The position numbers and the translations under genes are program-made. Below are positions 55,469 through 64,000 of a stretch of 64,000 nt of DNA, one piece after another (the first letter of the stretch is position 1; each line of letters starts with the position of its first letter). Source of the stretch: Trissonchulus latispiculum (taxonomy: Eukaryota; Nematoda; Enoplea; Enoplida; Ironidae); the NCBI GenBank assembly GCA_030248195.1, contig JASAND010030736.1, positions 61,807 to 125,806 on the forward strand, read 5' to 3'. The notes under the pieces were generated by a model. That model saw only the letters and a list, made by a program, of their open reading frames with translations. It did no database searches and was not told the origin of the DNA.

Positions 55469-55804
55469 CATAAACATAGGGCATTTTTTGAAAAATGCCG
55501 AAAACGATGTAATTTGATAAAACTTGTTAGTCTATCGTGTAGAGAATGGTTTTTACGTTCAATTGGCTGTTAAAATCCACAATTGGACCTGTCCTGAGTC
55601 CTCCAATACCGAAATGGCACTTTCAGGATTTTTGGCCCCTAGCTAGCCAGAAAAGCAAAATTATCCAAATCTGATACCATAGGATGATGCAGCGTATTAG
55701 ATAGCACCGTGCTATAGTGTCGAATCGATTCCCTGTTTGGTTGTTAAAAAATTTTCAGAAAAAATTGGGTGCGTTTTCCCCCGCCACATTTGGCAATGTG
55801 CCAG

Positions 55805-56922
55805 ACTAACGGTGCATCGGATCGGTCTAATTTTTGCTGTGTGCAAAGAGGAAGACTTGCCATCATTGCAGATATTTGCAGAACGTTTCTAGCCCAACGC
55901 AGTCAAAAGTTACATCGGCCCAAACTTTTGCAAAATTTTGGCATGGTTGAACCAAAAAGTGCCATTTTCAAAATGTCAAAAAATGAGGAGTGAACCAAAT
56001 AACTTATCTTCGCACACGTAGGTTAGAAAGAGTCGCGCTTTCTGCTGATATGTTTTGGAGCTCATGCCTCCAATCGTTGACCCAGGAGGCGGGTGGGTTT
56101 TTTTCACCCCATGGCTATAATATCTGTATATTATATAGTTATTTAGTTACTTACTCTGCACAGAGGCATATGCACCCTGTTTTCGTTTCGTGTAGACGGC
56201 AGCCTCCTACTTTTTCCACAGGCAGATTATGAGTACGCTGGGCTTATTCTAGTGGGGGGGGCATAAACACCCTTCCCCACCAAAAAAAGTGGGTGCCCCT
56301 TTTGGTACCAACTTTTACCCTGAAAAATCGCTGAGAAGGCCAAATCTTCAAAAATTTTCCGGCTTCGCCGGAGATTTTTAGCCGATTTTTGCCTATTTAA
56401 GCACTATTTTTTGCACTAAAAACGAACTTTTTTGGCGATTACTATATATAAAAATAGCGCTATTTTTAGCATGTTTTTAGAAAAATCTTCGTCCCCCCCA
56501 AGAATGACTCGCCCCCCGAGGGCCCCCCAAAGAGCCCCCCCAAGAAAAATTCCCTAGAATAAGCCCAGAGTACGTATTGTCATGGGGTGAAAAAACCGAC
56601 CCCCTTTTGCGGGGAAAACTCGGGAAAACTTGGATTGGAGCGATAGTTCCAAAACTTATATACCCGCAGAAAGCGCGACTCTTACCTACGCATGCAAAGA
56701 TATATAGTCATTTGGTTCACTCCTGCTCATTTTTATGGTGTTTTGAAAATAACTCCTACTTTTTGGCCCAACCACCCAAAAATTCTACCACAAGTTTGGG
56801 CCAACGTAACTTTTGACTGGGTTGGGTTTGGGTAGAAAAGTTTTGCAAACATCTGTAATGATGGCAAACTCTTCCTCTTTGCACAAAGCAGAAATTATAG
56901 ATCGATCCGTTGCACCATTAGT
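55805..56922. mobile_element. Foldback element with arms of about 310-340 bp, loop occupied by a MITE
   Basis: Blocks CTAACGGTGCATCGGATCG, TGCAAAGAGGAAGA and TTTTTTTCACCCCATGG in the left arm (55805-56115) are mirrored in the right arm (56580-56922) with about 15 percent divergence. The MITE at 56238-56568 lies in the loop. Confidence 0.82.
56238..56568. mobile_element. CTGGGCTTATTCTAG MITE (331 bp) in the loop of a foldback element
   Basis: Perfect 15-bp TIRs are flanked by AGTACG on both sides (56232-56237, 56569-56574). The interior matches the copy at 35293 in reverse, including the CCGGCTTCGCCGG hairpin and GGTACCAAC. Confidence 0.92.
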
Positions 56923-57331
56923 AGTTAAGCAATTAAGCGATTTAAGATTTTTAAAGATTTTGGCTAAAGATCAAATTTTTCCAAGCATATTTTGACTCAA
57001 AAATTTCCGCGTACTGTGGCGAAACAGCCCTCATATTTTTGCATAATATATTTCAGAAAAAAGTTGGATAATTTCCCGATTTGTGGCGCAAAACGAAAAC
57101 CCTGACTATACGTACGTACATACGTATATATATATATATTAACCATTTAAAGCAGTCAAGCGGACGATGGTTGGTTTAACGCAGATAGGAACAACTTTAG
57201 ATAAGTGTAGAGACAATAAGTGTATATATGTTTTTTGAATGTAAAATATGCGTTAATTTCCGAGTATTGAAATATATATAATATTGAGTATATATTACAC
57301 TACAGTTGGTTCTTTATATTAAATTTAAACG

Positions 57332-57350
57332 ACCGCTATTCGCGCGGTCT
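57332..57350. repeat. Short hairpin GACCGC-TATTCGC-GCGGTC
   Basis: A 6-bp GC-rich stem at the left edge of the G/C-run repeat 57365-57590. Confidence 0.55.
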
Positions 57351-57364
57351 CAAAGTGTTTTCCC

Positions 57365-57590
57365 AAAATTTCCCAACCATTTTCGGACTGACTCCCACAA
57401 AAACGACTAATTTTGGCGACCTCCACACCAGGTTTTCAGAGTTTGCTACACCTCCCCCCCCAATTTCAGGCCAAATTCGCAAATTTAGAGGGTTTTTGGC
57501 CATTGCTGGGTACCCTCCCCCCTTCTCGAGACGAACCCCCGCCCCCCAGATTTTTCGCCCAGCCACACCTATGAACCCCTGTATCTCCGC
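57365..57590. repeat. C-run-rich dispersed repeat (inverted relative of 49880-50070)
   Basis: GGGTACCCTCCCCCCTTCTCG and CCCCCCAGATTTTTCGCCC blocks match 49880-50070 in reverse complement. Confidence 0.65.
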
Positions 57591-57889
57591 TAGTAACACA
57601 CCCCATCTTTGTTGGGCAATCTTCTACTCCAAATTTCAGGTCCATGACCTACAGTATATATATAGGTATACAACATGTATGTGCATATGCATGTGCATAT
57701 ATGCATATATATACACACACACACAAGTAACAAAAATGCTCCGCACATAAGAGGATAATATGTGTGTTGGGCCTATATCTCTCTATCTATCCTTTAAATT
57801 CCGGTTGAGAAAGTAAAGGCATAAATCCGACACAGCAACTTTTGGTTGATGGTTCCATGGCGAAGGTTCTTCTATTCGCTTCAGGCTTT

Positions 57890-58180
57890 AAGTCCCCACC
57901 CCACCCTACCACAGCACTCTACAGCCACTTTGGATACGCAGTTCTATGACAAAAGTTTCTCAGCTCACTTAGGGCTTTCATTTGGTACCAAATTTGACCA
58001 CTTCTGAAAAAGATTTTTGACCCAAAATCGCCTAAGTTGCCACCCCACCCCACCACAGCACTCTACAGCCACTTTGGGTATGCAGTTCTATGACAAAAGT
58101 TGCTAAGCTCACTTAGGGCTTTCATTTGATACCAAATTTGACCACTTTTGAAAAATTTTATTTTCGACCACTTGGCCTCC
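57890..58180. repeat. Two satellite-like units carrying the TTTCATTTGATACCAAATTTG core
   Basis: CACAGCACTCTACAGCCACTT and GACAAAAGTT-CTAAGCTCAC each occur twice about 148 bp apart, with GGGCTTTCATTTG-TACCAAA in each. They extend the core-motif family of S1 and S2. Confidence 0.75.
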
Positions 58181-58189
58181 CACCCGACT

Positions 58190-58600
58190 GACCCTACAAA
58201 CGGCAAACTGGAACCAGCCCAGCAAAATAGGTACGTCGGACGGCAAAACGGACACCTGGAATGAGCTGGGTGCACCAGCAAACCCCTATAGACAAAGTTT
58301 TGAGAGGCCAGGTAGAGCCTACTATGGACCTCCAGGACGCGGCTTCCGAATTGATCTTCCGACGGCAAAGTAGAACCAGCCCAGCAAAATAGGTACGTCG
58401 GATGGCAAAATGGATACCAGGAATGAGCTGTGCACACCAGAAAACCCTATAGGCAAAGTTTTGAGAGGCCAGGTAAAGCCTACTATTGACTTCCAGGAAG
58501 CGGTTTCCGACTTGACCCTCCCGACGGTAAAGTGGAACCAGCCCAGCAAGATGGGTGGGTCTGACGGTAAAACTGACTGCGGGAATCGATTCTCCGGGTC
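58190..58600. repeat. 162-bp tandem repeat, about 2.4 units
   Basis: AACCAGCCCAGCAA recurs at 58212, 58374 and 58536, exactly 162 bp apart. Units share AAAGTTTTGAGAGGCCAGGT and AATGAGCTG. Since 162 is a multiple of three, frames stay open across units without implying a gene. Confidence 0.85.
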
Positions 58601-59204
58601 AGAAAACCATTGTATGGAAGATTTGAGCTTTCAAAGTTGCATAGATAGCGAGAAATTTCGATTTTTCATTTTTTGAATTTTCGCCATTTTTGACGGGCCA
58701 CTGTGGTCGCTAGGGAAGACATAGAGACACGAAACCTGGACCGTTAGTTAGTTCAATATATGTAATTTCTGAATATAAAAAGAAATCAGATCCAGCTCGT
58801 AACGTTCGACCTGAGCGACGACCACAAAAATGGTCACTTTTCGCTCAGAGCCGACTTTGCGGCGCCACTGCGGCGCTGTGGCGCAGCTGCGGCGCAAAAA
58901 AGTTGCGATTCTTAAATTCTTTAGAGGGTACTACTAGACCCTATAGCCCTTTAGGTTGGCTCACCGCTGCAGTTCACGTGAAAGCGGCGAACAGTATATA
59001 TGTACAATACAACCATCAAATAGGAGAAACCGGAAAAAATAAAAAACATAACTTTCATAACCGGTCCGAGGTGCAACTTCCCAGATATACTAAACTCGAT
59101 GTGCTCTACAATTTGCGCATGAAATCTGCGCAGGATCTGGGCAGGATTTTGCGCAGCTTCTGCGCAGCTTATTTTACACTGTCTCCAGCCACTTTTCACA
59201 CATA

Positions 59205-59226
59205 AGGGGTCGCTGCCGCGACCCCT
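59205..59226. repeat. Perfect hairpin AGGGGTCGC-TGCC-GCGACCCCT
   Basis: The same 9-bp stem as at 45424-45445 with a complementary loop. Confidence 0.85.
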
Positions 59227-59267
59227 ATGATACATACAGTACATTCATAAAAATAGGACCCTTTCGC

Positions 59268-59526
59268 GATTTGTCGCGAAGATTGGTTTAGCCGAAATAA
59301 ATAGTTTGCAAGATTTTGCCGCAGAAAAAAGCAGTACAGTCAATAAAAATACACACATTTCGACAAATATCGCCAAGATTTCGCGATATGTCGCGAAGAT
59401 TGGCGATATTTAGCCGAAATAAATAGTTTGCAAGATTTTGCCGCAGAAAAAACAGTATATACAGTCAATAAAAATACACACATTTCGACAAATATCGCCA
59501 AGATTTCGCGATATGTCGCGAAAAGG
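59268..59526. repeat. 122-bp tandem duplication, about 2.1 units
   Basis: TTTAGCCGAAATAAATAGTT recurs 122 bp apart (about 59288 and 59410), followed by GCAAGATTTTGCCGCAGAAA and CAAATATCGCCAAGATTTCG in both. TCGCGA and TCGCGAT motifs are frequent. Confidence 0.88.
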
Positions 59527-59529
59527 TCT

Positions 59530-60240
59530 TTACAACGAAATTTGAATGAAAATTTAATGATTTTTAATGAAATTTTAATATTTTTTAATGGATTTACAAT
59601 GATTATATCCGCTTTTGCCATGAGAGTATAACGGATTTACCATGGTTTTACATCGATTCTTATTATACGCATTTACAATAATTTTACCGCGTTGTAAAAT
59701 TGTGGTAAATCTGTTGTAAAATCGTTGTAAATGAAATTGGACCAATTTACAATGTGTTTACAACTATTACAACGAATCTACAAACGTCTTTATAACGATT
59801 TTACCACATGGTACATTTGTTTTAAAATCATAGTAAATATCTAAAACGTTTTTACAACAGTTTTAAAACAAACGTACAACGTGGTAAAGATGTTGTAAAT
59901 TTGTTAAAGCTTTTTCAAAAGCATTGTAAAAACGTTGTAAAAATTTACAATTATTTTACAGCAAATTTACTATATGGTAAAATCGTTGTAAATTCGTTGT
60001 AAAAGTTGTAAAAACATTGTAAATTGGTCCACTTTCATTTACAATGATTTTACAACAAATTTACCACAATTTTACAACGCGGTAAAATTATTGTAAATAC
60101 GTATAAGAATCTATGTAAAACCATTGTAAATCCGTTAAACTCACATGGTAAAAGCGGATATAATCATTGTAAATCCATTGAAAAATATTAAAATTTCATT
60201 AAAATTTTGTTGTAAAATCATGGTAAAATCGTTGTACCAA
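59530..60240. mobile_element. Foldback element made of TTGTAAA / TTTACAA modules
   Basis: Arms of about 210 bp pair from AATGAAATTTTAATATTTTT outside to GGACCAATTTACAATGT inside (59739-59755 with 60014-60030). The modules TTTACAACGATTTTAC and GTAAAATCGTTGTAAA are themselves inverted repeats, so the whole element is a nested palindrome. Confidence 0.82.
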
Positions 60241-60539
60241 ACAGTATATACAGCAATTTACCACGCTAAATATTTACGCGTTGTACGCAGCAATTTACAA
60301 CGATTTTACCCACCAAAGTTCTTCCTGTTTGAAACTTCGTGAAAATATATACATATAAATTTTTAAATAACTGCATACTAACTGTACAAGCATATTCAAT
60401 ACGTATATATTCAGTAAAATTAGCCTGTTTTCTAATATAACTAAGTAAAACATATTCTCAGTCAGTTTTAGCATCAAAAGTAGACGGTTATGGAACAAAA
60501 ACTTCCGGTGAGGCCGGAAAACTTGAAATCATAGTTTCC

Positions 60540-61000
60540 CTGGAAATTTTGGTTGGGGGAGGGGTAAGCTATGGAAATTTGGTGGTCGACCCGCGAAATG
60601 TAATGGGGGGTACCCCCCCCCCGAACCCCCCCCCAAACTGGGACCTCAAAAAATCCAAAAAATGGCCTAAAAATGCAAAATTTTCTGTATTTTAATGCTT
60701 TTTCGGAGAAAACAAGGCTTGTTTTGACAGTTTTAGGCGTTTATACGCGGTTTAAAAGCGATTTTAAGTCAAAATTTGAGAAAAATTTTTCAAAAAATGA
60801 CCATTTTTGGGCAAAATTTAGCTAACTTTTTGGCTCCAAAAACGGCCGGGAGGGGTTGGGTGGGGGTAGCCGAAAGTTGGGGGAGGGGATGTCGAAAATT
60901 TTTGGGGGGGGGCAAAGGGGGTCGAAAATTTTGGGGGGGAGTACCCCCCCCCAACCCCCCCCCCCCCCTGGGGAAACTATGCTTGAAATTTTAACCAAAA
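60540..61000. repeat. G/C-run-rich repeat
   Basis: Runs of 7-12 G or C separated by AAAATTTT spacers and ending in CCCCCCCCTGGGGAAACTATG. No coding support. Confidence 0.5.
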
Positions 61001-61169
61001 ATTCTTAAAAATTGACAATTTTCGAGCATCTCAACAAGAAACCTATGGAGAGGAATGGGCCGAGTGGGGGGCAACCCGCCAAAATGAGGGGTTTGGATAT
61101 TGACAACAGCAGAACGAATAAGAAAATCGGATACCAGGGAATTAATTTGGGGGAGTAAGCTTTCCCTTT

Positions 61170-61440
61170 GGAAACCATTAGAAATAATTTAGAAAACATT
61201 AGAAATAAATTAGAAAATAATAGAAACCAATTAGAAAATTACCACTTCTGCAAGAAAACAATTAGAAATAAATGAGAAAACAATGAGAAATTAATTAGAA
61301 ATTAATTAGAAAACATTTAGGAAGTGGACACTGGTTTTGCAGAAAACAATTAGAAATAAAATAGAAAATAATTAGAAAATAATTGGAAAATAATCAGATA
61401 ACATTTCAGAAAAAAATGAGAAAATAATGAGAAAACAATT
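61170..61440. repeat. Short-period repeat of AATTAGAAA / AATGAGAAA
   Basis: More than twenty variants of AATTAGAAAA or AATGAGAAA are strung together with a loose 9-13 bp period. Confidence 0.75.
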
Positions 61441-62780
61441 GACACATTTTCTGTTTTCAAAAATGGGCTTCGTCTTCGTGTGCTTTGGGCTGTATATATA
61501 TAATATGGTATATCTCTAGCATGTATGCAAATTTGGAACCAAAAAGTTAGCTAAATATGGCAGCAAAATAGTTTTTTGAAAAGTTTTGCTGCTGAGCTAA
61601 AAATTATGCAATTTTTAATCTAATTTTAAGCTTAAAATAGCTGAATAAACCTAAAAATCCGTCGAAACCACAAACATTTTTGAAAACTTACCCTCACAAG
61701 TCACAAACCTATTTTTCCTGGCACTTCTGGGTACTGGAGGGGGTAAGGCCCGCATCCTGGGGGGGGGGCAATTCTTAACGGAATTTCTTAAATCTTCTTT
61801 CTATCTTAAATTTTTGGGGAATCCCCCATTCCCTACATGGACGCACAAGCCAAACAGCATAGTACATTAAATTTATGTATTTTGCTTTATCATTTCAATA
61901 TAACGAGTAACTAGATTAAACCAAATTTTAGACTGCTACCAATCTTAGTCTTCTCACTTATTAGTTTATGCTTCTCGCTAGAGGCAGTACGTTTAGCTTA
62001 TTGTGTTTTCACAAGCTTAAAGTAGTATTTAAATAAAAAAATCAAAAAGGAGATTTAGGGACAAGAGCATCTGTTTGAAGGGATAAAAAGGTCTGTTTTA
62101 CAGTATTTTAATGAAACAGGATATAGCTTTTTCGTTTCACGAACGAACGCATGCGAACATTGCCAGCAAATCAAGGATTTAACACCTCGCTGTCACTGTG
62201 AGCCAAATAGGTGCCGGGAGGCAAGCGTATATTTATTTTTAACTTCGATAAGCTGAATGTTTTATATATTTTAATTTTAAATAGACGTGCTGTGTAATAT
62301 ACGCACGTAATACGTATATACTACGTATTTACTACTACATATAGTACGTATATAGTACGTAATATACGTGCTATATTAGAATAGTTTCTACGAAGTCTTT
62401 TCTGGGTCTAGGATTGTAATTTTGTAACACTACCGTGTTGAGCTAACTTTACTCTGTTTCTTCTGTGTATAATCACTGGTTCTGGCAGCTTTGTGACTGA
62501 CAGTTGTTATAGACTGATACAAGTATGCAAATTAGCTTGAGTTGATATAAGACATTGTTTATGTCAGTTCATATGATTTTGCTGTGAAGTCACGTCTGTT
62601 GTTTAGTGTGCAGCCATATCGTTTTCTGTTTTGATTTATGTTTGCAATTCCTGTCTTCTTCCGTAGCTAAGTATAACATCAATATAAGTCAACCATCACA
62701 TCGCCAGTTATGCGATTGATCAACAATATATCTATATTTACAATAATATATATATATATATCTGTTTTGATAACACAACT
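61441..62780. other. A+T-rich stretch without recognised genes
   Basis: Contains an ACGTATATA-rich low-complexity palindromic patch at 62290-62375 and a (TA)n run near 62745-62762. No ORF is supported. Confidence 0.45.
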
Positions 62781-62787
62781 GTAAAAC

Positions 62788-63139
62788 CAAAGTACATCAT
62801 GATAAAAGTGTGCCAATAGGAGATCTCTGTTATCAGAGCAAAAACTAGGCTCTGCTGGCAAACGGCCCACCCCTCCCCTCAAATCAGGCTCTAGTGACCC
62901 CCCCCACTCAAATCAGTACCTAGTCGAAACGGAGGTACGCTAATTCGCTCTATGTTTACGAACTTATAGCAGAGTTAACAAATTTTGTGCCTGCTTCGAA
63001 CTTTGGGACGCAAACATAGTGTGCTAGTTTCTTTGATGTGATGCGAGGGGGTGGACCGTTAGCGAACAGAACATAGGTTTTGTTCTGATAACATAGAGCT
63101 TGCCTATTGGCACACTACTCTTATCGTTTTGTACTCTAG
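62788..63139. mobile_element. Foldback MITE, CAAGAGTAC family (chain B, member 1)
   Basis: It begins CAAAGTACATCATGATAA and ends GTACTCTAG, preceded by GTAAAAC (62781-62787) and followed by GTAAAAC (63140-63146). Arms include GCCAATAG and TGTTATCAGAGCAAAAAC. Confidence 0.85.
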
Positions 63140-63146
63140 GTAAAAC

Positions 63147-63497
63147 CAAGAGTACATTACTCTCTGACATTACAAGTCTGACCAAAAAGTCAAGGGAGCG
63201 AAATTGTTTTGTTTATACTGAATTACCGGTACATTTTTGCTGCAGCAATGTATATATTTTCTGAACCGTCATAGCATGAACCTTCTTTTGGTTGAGAAAT
63301 TTTTTAAAAATTATAATTCATCAAAAAAGGCCGATTTTTTAAGTTTAGAAAGATCAGTGCAAGCCAGGAACTAGCCGTAAGCCGGAAAATTAGCCCATGT
63401 CCCAGACATTATACATTATACATTGCTGCAGCAAAAATGTACCGATTCAGTAAAAACAAAACAGTTTCGCTCCCTACATTTTTTGGTCAGACTTTAG
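63147..63497. mobile_element. Foldback MITE, CAAGAGTAC family variant (chain B, member 2)
   Basis: It starts CAAGAGTACATTACTC right after the shared GTAAAAC and ends in CTTTAG before the next GTAAAAC (63498-63504). Inner arms AGTCTGACCAAAAAGT and ATTTTTGCTGCAGCAATGTA pair with the right half. The interior is unlike members 1 and 3, so it is an independent insertion. Confidence 0.82.
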
Positions 63498-63504
63498 GTA
63501 AAAC

Positions 63505-63873
63505 CAAGAGTACATAATGATAAGAGTATGCCACAAGGCAAGCTCTATGTTATCAGAGCAAAAACTATGCAAATAGCGCCCCCCTCCGCAAATCAGACCC
63601 TAGTGACCCCCGCCCCCGCAAATCAGTACCTAGTCGAAACGGGGGTACGCTCACTCACTCTAAGTTTATGTGCTTAAGCTCGAAAACACAAGCAGTGCGT
63701 GAGCGAATTTTGTGCCTGCTTCGAGCTTTAGAACACAAACATAGCGCTGAAAATTCCTTGAAGTGATGGGTTTGATTTGCGGTGGGGGGTGGGCCGTTAG
63801 CGAGCAGAGAATAGTTTCTGCTCTGATAACATAGAGTGTGCCTAGTGGCACACTCTTATATTATGTACTCTTG
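63505..63873. mobile_element. Foldback MITE, CAAGAGTAC family (chain B, member 3)
   Basis: It begins CAAGAGTACATAATGATAAG and ends TTATGTACTCTTG, followed by GCAAAAC (63874-63880), one base off the GTAAAAC in front. It closely resembles member 1 in its arms. Confidence 0.88.
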
Positions 63874-64000
63874 GCAAAACTGATAAATCGAAAAGTTCAT
63901 GACATGAACAGGCTATACAAAAGTATGACGCTAAGAGCTACCATATAGACTAAGGACTGGCAGAATGTTGGGTTCTCCTTAAATAAAAATTTTAAAATTA

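Overview
The window is animal nuclear DNA, A+T-rich, intron-containing and extremely rich in repeats. It holds a spliced multi-zinc-knuckle gene with GT-AG introns, two tRNA-headed SINEs, RTE-like non-LTR reverse transcriptases, many hAT-like and foldback MITEs and several satellites. There is no vertebrate hallmark; an invertebrate is the best guess and the species cannot be named from the sequence. Long G/C homopolymer runs are frequent, and some small indels near them may be assembly errors.

Region 1 (1-7.1 kb) is the right part of a Polinton/Maverick (adintovirus-like) element cut by the window edge. Seven tightly packed or overlapping plus-strand genes run: conserved small protein, chromodomain integrase, penton-like minor capsid protein, small basic virion-type protein, double jelly-roll major capsid protein, adenain-type protease, and a TATA-binding-protein-like protein. 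An unrecognised 95-aa ORF follows. PolB and the packaging ATPase are not in the window and would lie to the left. Next come a convergent three-exon C2H2 zinc-finger gene (minus strand) with a 23-bp minisatellite in its first intron and, divergent from it, a 167-aa protein beginning with a CARD death-fold domain. No terminal inverted repeat was found, so whether the last two genes belong to the element is open. The self-encoded TBP fold and the neighbouring CARD gene are the most unusual content.

Region 2 (7.1-19.5 kb) has no supportable gene. It contains tandem repeats, nested inverted repeats, a 375-bp direct duplication and a chain of foldback MITEs separated by the same 7-bp target duplication.

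Region 3 (19.5-31.8 kb) is dominated by a CNBP-like gene on the minus strand. Five coding exons with consistent splice phases encode about 286 aa with eight CCHC knuckles and an RGG box after the first. Its introns and 3' flank hold two SINEs, hAT-type MITEs and a 1.1-kb TIR element.

Region 4 (31.8-64 kb) is repeat territory. It has an RTE-like element split by a MITE in its endonuclease domain, a second 5'-truncated RT, RNase H and RT relics, four satellite families (periods about 149, 139/149, 155 and 162 bp) of which three share a short core motif, several long foldback elements with arms of 180-330 bp, hAT elements with 8-bp target duplications (one confirmed by a paralogous empty site), and a second three-member MITE chain with a shared target duplication at the right edge.
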